NCBI GenBank assembly: GCA_903824675.1 | Contig: CAIJXV010000089.1 | Coordinates: 1-51,318 of the forward strand | DNA length: 51,318 nt | DNA from: an uncultured bacterium | GTDB taxonomy: Bacteria; Verrucomicrobiota; Kiritimatiellia; CAIKKV01; CAIJXV01 | Direction: 5' to 3' | In this document: piece after piece, positions 44,828-51,318 of the stretch | How the letters are laid out: each line of letters begins with the position of its first letter | Position numbering within the stretch: the stretch's first letter is position 1 | The notes under the pieces: model-generated | Databases searched by the model: none | The model's input: only the letters and a program-made list of their open reading frames with translations | What the model was told of the DNA's origin: nothing | Position numbers and translations under genes: made by a program

Positions 44828-45892
44828 ATGAAAACAACTCCCTCCCTATTCGAGGTTAAAGACGTTGATCGCCAGTTTTATGCCAAGCGCTTGGCCGCAT
44901 TTTTGCCCGAACGAATCATCGATATTCACACCCATGTCTGGCGGGCGGAAGACCAGCCCCCCGAGCCTCCCGTCCAGGATTCGCGGTTGGTCAGTTGGCC
45001 CGCTCGCGTGGCCGCGGTCAACCCAATCGAAGACCTGATGGAAACCTACCGCCTGATGTTGCCGGGCAAGACGGTGACCCCCTTGATCTTTTCCGGACTT
45101 CCCCAGGGAGGAAATCTGCCTCGCATCAATGCCTATGTCGCCCGCTGTGCCCGGACCCATCACGTTCCGGCATTGATTTTCAGCGATCCGTCCTGGTCGG
45201 CGGAGGAACTGGAACGGCGGGTGAAGGCCGGCGGATTTTTGGGTGCGAAAAGCTACCTGGCTCTGGCGCCGTCTTACATCCCCGGCAAGGAGATCCGGAT
45301 CACCGATTTCTTCCCGCCCCACCAGTTGGAGGTTCATGATCGCAACGGGTGGATCGTGATGCTGCATATTCCCCGCGACGGCCGGCTCAAGGATCCGGTG
45401 AACCTGGCCCAGTTGGTGGATATCGACAAGGCCTACCGGCGTCTCAAGTTGATTGTGGCCCATGTGGGACGGGCGTATTGCGACGAGGATGCCGGCAATG
45501 CCTTTGATGTCCTGTCCGCCACGCGCCGCCTCGTATTTGATTTCTGCGCCAACACCAATGCCCATATTTTCGAGATGGCCCTGCGTACCGTGGGACCTCG
45601 CCGGCTATTATTCGGAACCGATCTCCCCATCACCCGGATGCGCATGTGCCGGATTACGCACGATGGGCATTACGTCAACCGCGTTCCCCGCGGACTCTAT
45701 GGCGATGTGTCCGGCGACAAGAATATGGAAGAAGTGTCCGGCCCTGAGGCCGACCGCCTGACTTTTTTCATGTACGAGGAAATCGACGCCTTCCGTCGGG
45801 CGGCTGAACGGCTGAAACTCACGCGCCGGGATGTCGCCAATGTCTTTGCCGGTAATGCCGCGCGGATCATTCGGGCCGCCGGAGGGCGATGA
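44828..45892 (+). CDS. amidohydrolase-2 family protein
   Basis: A 354-residue TIM-barrel amidohydrolase. Metal/catalytic residues are visible: H-x-H in IIDIHTHVW, the K in GFLGAKSYLAL, H in VMLHIPRDG, H in LIVAHVGRAYC, and D in LLFGTDLPITR. It is the same family as the N-terminal half of the fusion protein at 4425-6737 (compare AHCGRS/AHVGRA and LLWGSDFPVS/LLFGTDLPIT) and so probably acts on a related substrate. The ATG at 44828 is preceded by TGAGGA. Its last codons and stop are part of a 56-bp direct repeat. Confidence 0.88.
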   Translation: MKTTPSLFEVKDVDRQFYAKRLAAFLPERIIDIHTHVWRAEDQPPEPPVQDSRLVSWPARVAAVNPIEDLMETYRLMLPGKTVTPLIFSGLPQGGNLPRINAYVARCARTHHVPALIFSDPSWSAEELERRVKAGGFLGAKSYLALAPSYIPGKEIRITDFFPPHQLEVHDRNGWIVMLHIPRDGRLKDPVNLAQLVDIDKAYRRLKLIVAHVGRAYCDEDAGNAFDVLSATRRLVFDFCANTNAHIFEMALRTVGPRRLLFGTDLPITRMRMCRITHDGHYVNRVPRGLYGDVSGDKNMEEVSGPEADRLTFFMYEEIDAFRRAAERLKLTRRDVANVFAGNAARIIRAAGGR

Positions 45893-46090
45893 GACTTCTC
45901 AGCTACGCTCGAAATGACGGAAGTAAATACCGAGATGACGAAGGTAAATTCGGATCGTTGTTTTTGGGGTAATTCGGACCGGTGTTTTCGGGTTTGTCAT
46001 CTCGAGCGAAGTCGAGAGATCACATCCGGCAGGAGAGGGCGATGAGATTTCTCGACTACACTCGAAATGACGGAAGTAAATATTGAAATG
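45882..46090. repeat. 56-bp direct repeats with an inverted element between them
   Basis: 45882-45937 and 46035-46090 match with about eight differences (GAGGGCGATGAGA, then CTCGAAATGACGGAAGTAAAT). The first copy supplies the final codons and stop of the amidohydrolase gene. Between them, at about 45998-46018, CATCTCGAGCGAAGTCGAGA is an inverted version of the repeat's CTCGACTACACTCGAAATG part. The same core recurs at 48001-48021. It is a dispersed non-coding repeat of the TCTCGACTNCGCTCGA type. Confidence 0.8.
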
Positions 46091-46150
46091 CCGGGCTCAA
46101 ATATTGAACCCTGGGGAAATGACCGTAATTAAAGTTAGGAGATGAAACAA

Positions 46151-47551
46151 ATGCCGGTGAATCTAAAACCAAAAGTTGGCATCCTGGGATTGACGCTGGA
46201 TTTTTACGAAAACAACCCCAAAATTCGTGAAGGACGTGACGCTTGGGTCCGCAAGGCGGTTCTGCCCGCGCTGGCGTCCCAAGTTCGTCCCCTCTATCAC
46301 GGGGCTGTTTTCCAACGGGCCGCGATCGAGGCGGAGGTCCGGCGGCTCGAACGGGAAGGGGCTGAGGTGTTGATGGTCGTCTTGTTGACCTATTCCACCA
46401 GTCTGTCGAGTTTGCAGGCCCTGTTGCAAACCCGCCTGCCCATCGTGATCTGGAACACGCAGGAGCTGTACAGTGTCGATGAAAATTATGGCATTCAGGA
46501 ATTGATTGCCAATCACGGGGTCCATGGAACCTTCGACCTGAGCAATGTGTTGGTTCGGAGTGGCGTCCGGTTCTGGTATCACACCAGTCATATTACGGAT
46601 CCCGGGGCAATGGATCAATTGAGCGGGGTTCTCAAGGCGGCGACCGGAGTCACGGCCTTTCGCAATCTGCGCCTGGGTGTTCTGGGTTTTCCCTTCCCGG
46701 GCATGGGTGATTTCGGGCTGGATACGACTTTTATGACCGCCTCCCTGGGATGTTCAGTGGAATCGTTGTCGATGGGCGAATATCATGGACACGTGGCTCG
46801 CGCGCCCAAGGCCGCCGTGGCGAAGTTGGTCGCCACCTATCGCCAGAGTTACCGGCTGAATGCCAATGTCAAGGCTGAGGATCTGGCCGCAACCGCCCGC
46901 GCCGAATGGGCGTTGAGAGCCTTGATCGAAGCGAAATCCCTCGATGCCTACAGTTATCAGTTCCTGGCCTTTGAAAACGACAGCCGGGCTGAAACCGTGC
47001 CGTTCGTGGCGGCCACCCGCCTCTTGGGCGAAGGAATCGGATTCGGCGGGGAAGGGGACCTGATTGCCGCCGCGTTTGCGACCGTGTTGAATCGCGTCGC
47101 CCATCCGGCCACGTTTACCGAAATCTTTACGATCGATTTTGCCGGTAACGGGTTGATGCTGGCGCACATGGGCGAGTCCAATATCGCCATGGCCCGAAAG
47201 GATCGTCCGGTGGAACTGCGTCAACGCGGTCCCATCGTCAAGACCCGTTACAACCAATTGGTCTTGACCGTGTTTTATGAACCCGGTCCGGCCACGTTGG
47301 CAGTGTTGACCCTGGTGGACCATCAACGCTGGCGGATTATCGCCTCTCCGGTGGAGGTGGCCGATTTCGGTCCTCTGCCCCAGGCGGATACGCCGCAGAC
47401 CAAGGTGGTCGTTCGGCAGGATGTCCGCGATTGGTTGAATGCGTATGGCAGTGCCGGTGGGCCCCATCACATGGCGATGTGTTTCGGCGATGCCTGCGGG
47501 CAACTGAAAGTTTTAGCCCATCTGCTCGGCGCTGATTTCGTGGTCATTTGA
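46151..47551 (+). CDS. L-arabinose/L-fucose isomerase-like protein
   Basis: A 466-residue cytosolic protein whose layout matches the arabinose/fucose isomerase superfamily: N-terminal KPKVGILGLTLDFYENNP, a VLLTYSTSLSSLQALLQ segment, GFGGEGDLIAAAFATVLNR (the metal-site glutamate region), FTEIFTIDFAGNGLMLAHMGESN and a C-terminal AGGPHHMAMCFGDAC with the expected His pair. It probably isomerises an aldose to a ketose using Mn2+; the sugar is not deducible. The ATG at 46151 is preferred because AGGAG (46137-46141) lies nine bases upstream, whereas the ATG at 46142 touches it. A xylulokinase-type gene lies 0.6 kb downstream beyond two tRNA genes. Confidence 0.8.
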   Translation: MPVNLKPKVGILGLTLDFYENNPKIREGRDAWVRKAVLPALASQVRPLYHGAVFQRAAIEAEVRRLEREGAEVLMVVLLTYSTSLSSLQALLQTRLPIVIWNTQELYSVDENYGIQELIANHGVHGTFDLSNVLVRSGVRFWYHTSHITDPGAMDQLSGVLKAATGVTAFRNLRLGVLGFPFPGMGDFGLDTTFMTASLGCSVESLSMGEYHGHVARAPKAAVAKLVATYRQSYRLNANVKAEDLAATARAEWALRALIEAKSLDAYSYQFLAFENDSRAETVPFVAATRLLGEGIGFGGEGDLIAAAFATVLNRVAHPATFTEIFTIDFAGNGLMLAHMGESNIAMARKDRPVELRQRGPIVKTRYNQLVLTVFYEPGPATLAVLTLVDHQRWRIIASPVEVADFGPLPQADTPQTKVVVRQDVRDWLNAYGSAGGPHHMAMCFGDACGQLKVLAHLLGADFVVI

Positions 47552-47642
47552 CGGATGAGCAGGGGGGTGTTCCCGCAACCCGTCCATTTTGAGCTGTTGA
47601 CTTGCCGGGTTATTTTTTCTATAAATTGTCGCTCTGTTTTAT

Positions 47643-47729
47643 GCACCCGTGGTGAAATTGGCATACACGCAAGGTTCAGGTCCTTGTGGCCGCAAGGTCG
47701 TGGAGGTTCAACTCCTCTCGGGTGCACCA
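47643..47729 (+). tRNA. tRNA-Leu (CAG)
   Basis: The acceptor stem GCACCCG (47643-47649) pairs with CGGGTGC (47719-47725), and discriminator A plus a genomically encoded CCA follow. The anticodon arm is CAAGG-TTCAGGT-CCTTG, giving anticodon CAG. A long variable arm (TGGCCGCAAGGTCG) marks it as a class II tRNA, and the T loop is GGTTCAACTCC. All parts of a leucine tRNA are present. Confidence 0.95.
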
Positions 47730-47735
47730 TCCCCA

Positions 47736-47811
47736 GGCGGGATAGCTCAGTTGGCAGAGCAAGGGACTCATAAGCCCTGGGTCGCCGGTTCGACTCCGGC
47801 TCCCGCCACCA
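47736..47811 (+). tRNA. tRNA-Met (CAT), elongator type
   Basis: The acceptor stem GGCGGGA (47736-47742) pairs with TCCCGCC (47801-47807), with discriminator A and CCA. The D arm is GCTCAGTTGGCAGAGC, the anticodon loop CTCATAA, and the T arm CCGGTTCGACTCCGG. The first acceptor base is paired, which points to elongator Met rather than initiator. CAT could also be a lysidine-modified Ile tRNA. It is six bases after tRNA-Leu, so they are co-transcribed. Confidence 0.9.
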
Positions 47812-47844
47812 TTTCATTTCTCGATGCGATATCGGGAAAAATAA

Positions 47845-47873
47845 GCCGTCCGGCAGATGCCGGACGGCGTTTT
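47845..47873 (+). terminator. rho-independent terminator after the tRNA pair
   Basis: GCCGTCCGGC (47845-47854) pairs with GCCGGACGGC (47859-47868) through a four-base loop, followed by GTTTT. It is 34 bases past the tRNA-Met gene. Confidence 0.85.
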
Positions 47874-48141
47874 GAATTGCTCCGCGCATGGTCATCCGAG
47901 CGCGAGCCATTGATCCTTCTCCTCTGTGTTGTGGGGGCGGTCGCTGACCGCCCTTCCTCTGGCCTTGTGTAGCGCGCGAAGGCTGCCATTCTAACTGATC
48001 TCTCGACTCCGCTCGAGATGACCAGTGGGAAAGAATTCGATTATTCCTTAGAGGCTAAACCATTCCCGGCTTGAAGTCGCCCCCCCCCTTTGGCATACTG
48101 CCTGCGTTTTTCATTTTTCTTGCGGACTTCAGGAGGAACCC
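47874..48141. other. intergenic region before the kinase gene
   Basis: No gene is seen. A GGGCGGTC/GACCGCCC hairpin lies at about 47935-47953, and 48001-48021 holds a TCTCGACTCCGCTCGAGATGA element of the same type as the repeats at 45882-46090. AGGAGGAA before the ATG at 48142 is a strong ribosome binding site for the kinase. Confidence 0.6.
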
Positions 48142-49728
48142 ATGTCTGACGCCCCGTTATTTCTTGGATTGGACAGCAGTACGCAAAGTTTGAAGGCGAT
48201 CCTGATCGACGATCAACTTGGGGTTCAAGGCGAGTGGTCGGTTAATTTCGACGCCGATTTGCCGCACTATAAAACTCGGGGTGGGGTCCATGTTGCGGCG
48301 GATGGGTTGGGGGTCACCTCGCCTCCCGTGATGTGGGTGGAAGCCCTCGACCGGTTGTTGGAACGGATGCATCAGGACCATTGCCCCTTCGCCCGTATTG
48401 CCGCGGTATCGGGGTCCGGCCAGCAACATGGCAGTGTCTATTGGCGTCGCGGCGCCCGTGCCCGGCTCGCAGCGCTCAATCCCCAAACCTCGCTGGCCGA
48501 TCAGTTGCGCACCGCTTTTGCCGTTGAGGCTTCGCCGATCTGGATGGATTCCAGCACCGGCGCCGAATGTCGGGAACGGGAACAGGCGATGGGGGGAGCC
48601 CAGGCCCTGGCCGATTTGACCGGATCACGTGCCTATGAACGGTTCACCGGCAATCAAATCGCCCGGATCTACCGGCTGAACTCGGACGGTTATGCCGCCA
48701 CCGAGCGGATCGCCCTGGTCAGTTCTTTCATGGCCAGCCTGTTGATCGGCGATTACGCGCCGATCGATGTCAGCGATGGCTCGGGAATGAACCTGATGAA
48801 TTTGCGGATGCGCCAGTGGGATCCGCGTTCGCTCGAAATCACCGCGCCGGATCTGGCTGGGCGGTTGGGCCCGCTGGCCCTCGCGCACGAGACCGCCGGA
48901 TATGTTTCCGCCTATCATCAGCAACGCTACGGATTTGGACCGCAAACGCCGGTGATCGTTTTTTCGGGAGACAACCCCAATAGTTTGGCCGGACTGCGTT
49001 TGAAGGAAGCCGGGGATGTGGCGATCAGCCTGGGCACCAGCGACACGATGTTCGCCGCCCTGCGCGATCCGACGCCCTCCGGAGAAGAGGGCCATCTCTT
49101 TGCCAGTCCCGTCGACCCGGAAGGCTATATGGCGCTGGTTTGCTATAAAAACGGCTCCCTGACCCGCGAGGCGATCCGCGAAAGTTGTGGCGCGAAAAAT
49201 TGGGCCGATTTCGCCCGCCTGCTGGAACAAACTCCACCCGGCAACCGGGGGCGTTTGGGTTTCTATATCGAGGTTCCCGAGATTACGCCGCCCCTGCTGA
49301 TTCCCGGACGCCGCCGGTTTGATGCCGAGGATCGGCCCGTTGCGGCATTCGATCCTGCGGCCGAAGCCCGGGCGGTTTACGAGAGCCAGATGTTGTCGAT
49401 GCGCTGGCATGGGGACCGATTGGGCATCCGGCCCAAAACGATCCTGGCCACGGGTGGCGCTTCACGGGACCTCGCGTTGTTGCGCGTGATGGCCGATGTA
49501 TTCGGCGTGCCGGTCTGGGTTGCCGAACAGGCCAATTCGGCGGCGCTGGGCGCGGCCTACCGGGCCCGGCACGGCAGGATGTGTCGCGATCGCGGCCGGT
49601 TTGTTCCGTTTGGCGAGGCGGTCGCCCAGGCCCCCGCCTTCCGCAAAGCCATCGATCCTGACCCCAACGCCCAACGCCTTTATGCGGACCTGCGGACCCG
49701 TTTCGGGAACCTCGAACAACGGCTTTAG
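48142..49728 (+). CDS. FGGY carbohydrate kinase, xylulokinase type
   Basis: A 528-residue sugar kinase. The two ATP/sugar-binding halves are evident: FLGLDSSTQSLKAILID at the N-terminus and ILATGGASRDLALLRVMAD near 433-451, with the phosphate loops SGSGQQHGSVYW and ISLGTSDTMF. The SGSGQQHGSVYW form is that of eukaryotic-like xylulose kinases (XYLB). It most likely phosphorylates D-xylulose or another ketopentose supplied by the isomerase-like protein encoded 0.6 kb upstream. Substrate specificity is inferred. A strong AGGAGGAA precedes the start. Confidence 0.85.
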   Translation: MSDAPLFLGLDSSTQSLKAILIDDQLGVQGEWSVNFDADLPHYKTRGGVHVAADGLGVTSPPVMWVEALDRLLERMHQDHCPFARIAAVSGSGQQHGSVYWRRGARARLAALNPQTSLADQLRTAFAVEASPIWMDSSTGAECREREQAMGGAQALADLTGSRAYERFTGNQIARIYRLNSDGYAATERIALVSSFMASLLIGDYAPIDVSDGSGMNLMNLRMRQWDPRSLEITAPDLAGRLGPLALAHETAGYVSAYHQQRYGFGPQTPVIVFSGDNPNSLAGLRLKEAGDVAISLGTSDTMFAALRDPTPSGEEGHLFASPVDPEGYMALVCYKNGSLTREAIRESCGAKNWADFARLLEQTPPGNRGRLGFYIEVPEITPPLLIPGRRRFDAEDRPVAAFDPAAEARAVYESQMLSMRWHGDRLGIRPKTILATGGASRDLALLRVMADVFGVPVWVAEQANSAALGAAYRARHGRMCRDRGRFVPFGEAVAQAPAFRKAIDPDPNAQRLYADLRTRFGNLEQRL

Positions 49729-50256
49729 TTCGGGCTTGTTCAAGCCAGTACAGCCACGCGTATCGCGTGGCTGATCTCTCTGTGAGCCATCCCATAGAAG
49801 GTAAAAAAATTGGTTGAGAGCGGTCGGGGTGGCACCCGACCCTCCCAATTTCCAAGAAAAATAGTCTGATTAATTCAAGGGAGGGACGGGTGCCACCCCG
49901 TCCGCGGATTCATTCGCCGCTTCATAAGTCTGGCTTTATTTCATCCGATAGCCGCCAGCAAAATAGTTCTGGATCACGGTGATGCCAGGGTGTTCGCACC
50001 CCTCTCTTTTCCGAGGAGATTACGGGGCAGCTCTCCCCGCGAGCCATCCCATAAGTCTGAGCCCGGCTTCTCCCTCCACCCGGCGCGGGGGAGGGTGGGG
50101 TGAGGGGTTCCCTCCCCATCTTCTTCGTCATTTTAATTAAGCCCAAAAAATGTTTGTGCCTCAAAACATTTATGGGTAGCATCGGGCTGGTTATCACACA
50201 ACAAAATCAGCAACCCGTGGAAGATCTCAAATTCACGCGGTTGCGAGGAGACATCC
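49729..50256. repeat. repeat-rich intergenic region
   Basis: 49751-49773 is a perfect palindrome around CACGCGTATCGCGTG, followed by GAGCCATCCCATAG (49784-49797), as in the REP-like units at 10354-10613. 49820-49846 and 49879-49905 are inverted copies of a GGTCGGGGTGGCACCCGACC element. 50036-50060 has a partial REP motif (GAGCCATCCCATAAGTC), and 50089-50114 has the GGCGCGGGGGAGGG element of 16504-16619. No protein gene is supported. GAGGAGA before 50257 serves the next gene. Confidence 0.8.
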
Positions 50257-51165
50257 ATGTCCTTATCGATCCTTAAAGTTCCCTTCAATGGCTGGACGAA
50301 CAATTACCTGCTGAGCAACGGCCAGGTCGAGGTCGTCATCACGGCCGATGTCGGCCCGCGGATTTTGCGCTTTGGTTTCAAGGGCGGTCGGAACGTGCTC
50401 TGCGAAATGCCCGGCCAGCAGGGGAATTCAGGCGAAAAGGATTGGCAAATCCGCGGTGGACATCGCCTCTGGCTCGCGCCCGAAGCGAAGCCCTGGAGTT
50501 ATGAGCTGGACAATGTGCCTGTCAATGTGACGCCGATCCTGGATGGCGTTCGGACGATCCAGGCGCCCGGCAAAATCTCGGGCATCCAGAAAATGATGGA
50601 AATCACCCTGTCGCCCAAGCGCAATGAACTCACGGTGGTCCACCTGTTGAAAAACACCGGCCGCAAAGCGGTATCCCTGGCGCCCTGGGCCCTGACCGTC
50701 ATGGCCAAAAAAGGGATGGCGATCATTCCCTTGCCGGCCAAGATTGCGCACAGCCAGCGCTTGACCCACAACCAGGAATGGAGCATCTGGGGCTATACCG
50801 ATTTCACCGATCCGCGCTGGACGTTGGGTTCGCGTTACCTCTTTTTCCGGCAGGATCCCCGTCGTGGCCCGAATAAACTGGGGATTGCGCACCGCGAAAA
50901 ATGGATTGGCTACCTGTTGGATAACACCTTGTTCGTCAAACGGTTCGACTGGGTTGATGGCGCGACCTATCCGGATGGCGGCGTGAATTTCGAGACGTTT
51001 TCGAACGAGGATATTTTGGAATTGGAAAGTTTGGGCCCGCTGGTCCGCCTGCCGCCGGGCCGGACCGTCTGCCACCAGGAAACCTGGCAACTGTTCGACA
51101 AGGTCCCGGCGATTCGGACTGAAGCCGATGTTGACCGGAAAATCCTGCCCTTGCTGAAGAAATAA
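50257..51165 (+). CDS. DUF4380-like protein, mutarotase-type fold
   Basis: A 302-residue protein that resembles DUF4380 proteins: LSNGQVEVVITADVGPRILRFGFKG near the start and GGHRLWLAPEA (about 68-78) are the family markers. The pattern of beta strands is that of galactose-mutarotase-like sandwiches. No signal peptide. In PVC bacteria it is often found beside sugar-catabolic genes, as here downstream of a sugar kinase. Enzymatic activity is not established. GAGGAGA stands just upstream of the ATG. Confidence 0.75.
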   Translation: MSLSILKVPFNGWTNNYLLSNGQVEVVITADVGPRILRFGFKGGRNVLCEMPGQQGNSGEKDWQIRGGHRLWLAPEAKPWSYELDNVPVNVTPILDGVRTIQAPGKISGIQKMMEITLSPKRNELTVVHLLKNTGRKAVSLAPWALTVMAKKGMAIIPLPAKIAHSQRLTHNQEWSIWGYTDFTDPRWTLGSRYLFFRQDPRRGPNKLGIAHREKWIGYLLDNTLFVKRFDWVDGATYPDGGVNFETFSNEDILELESLGPLVRLPPGRTVCHQETWQLFDKVPAIRTEADVDRKILPLLKK

Positions 51166-51206
51166 AGAATCTTTTTTCTGTCGGGGGATTTTCAAAAGCG
51201 AACGGC

Positions 51207-51253
51207 TGGAGCGAGCAAAAGCGGACAAAGCGTGGAGCGAGCAAAAGCGGACA
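51207..51253. repeat. short tandem repeat
   Basis: TGGAGCGAGCAAAAGCGGAC occurs twice, starting at 51207 and 51233 (period 26), in the otherwise unassigned 153 bases at the right edge of the window. Confidence 0.8.
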
Positions 51254-51318
51254 GCCTGACAAGGAGAAGGCGTTGATAGGGAGAGGGTTGTGAGGGGAAG
51301 CAGGAATAGGATCGCCCC

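Overview
The window looks like a chromosomal piece of an anaerobic or facultative bacterium of the PVC type (Kiritimatiellota, Lentisphaerota or Verrucomicrobiota-like; inference, moderate to low confidence). The reasons are a Chlamydia-style V-type ATPase operon (E, DUF2764, A, B, D, I, K, with no C, F or G gene), many secreted or carbohydrate-active proteins, orphan sugar-catabolic enzymes, and short palindromic or low-complexity repeats between genes. No rRNA, CRISPR array, prophage or intact transposase was seen.

Layout. 1-2.2 kb is a worn accessory patch: a PF09720-type antitoxin followed by hicB-hicA on the minus strand, an 82-bp duplicate of the 3' end of hicB about 0.9 kb away, and a glycosyltransferase-like gene. 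2.5-10.3 kb holds a ceramidase-like protein, an unusual amidohydrolase/aminotransferase fusion, a truncated formylglycine-generating-enzyme-like gene, a membrane glycosyltransferase, a NifU-type scaffold gene with a clear terminator, and a TauE/SafE permease. A tandem array of about 80-bp REP-like units (10.35-10.61 kb) precedes a 1385-residue secreted glycosidase-like protein.

15.4-24.4 kb is the most interesting region: six plus-strand genes, the last five tightly packed and mostly overlapping. They encode a membrane-anchored NHL-like propeller, a Tat-type polyferredoxin, a NapH/NosR-like membrane ferredoxin, a membrane-anchored PQQ-like propeller, a NuoE-ferredoxin-NuoF-ferredoxin fusion, and a [2Fe-2S]/GltD-like flavoprotein that lacks the usual NADPH-binding Rossmann subdomain. 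No hydrogenase, formate dehydrogenase or other terminal catalytic subunit is present. I infer an NADH-linked transmembrane electron-transfer system whose partner is unknown.

24.6-33.5 kb (minus strand) carries gpsA, plsY and the V-type ATPase operon; the K subunit keeps residues typical of Na+-binding rotor rings. 33.6-39.9 kb (minus strand) has a heparinase-type lyase, an MgtC/DUF4010 membrane protein, a family 2 glycoside hydrolase and a methyltransferase. 40.0-51.2 kb has an unrecognised exported protein, a solitary hypB, an aldo/keto reductase, an FAD-dependent oxidoreductase, a second amidohydrolase, an arabinose/fucose-isomerase-like protein, tRNA-Leu(CAG) and tRNA-Met(CAT), a xylulokinase-type kinase and a DUF4380-like protein. 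Together these suggest polysaccharide breakdown outside the cytoplasm, sugar isomerisation and phosphorylation inside, and energy conservation through NADH-linked electron transfer and a possibly Na+-coupled rotary ATPase.
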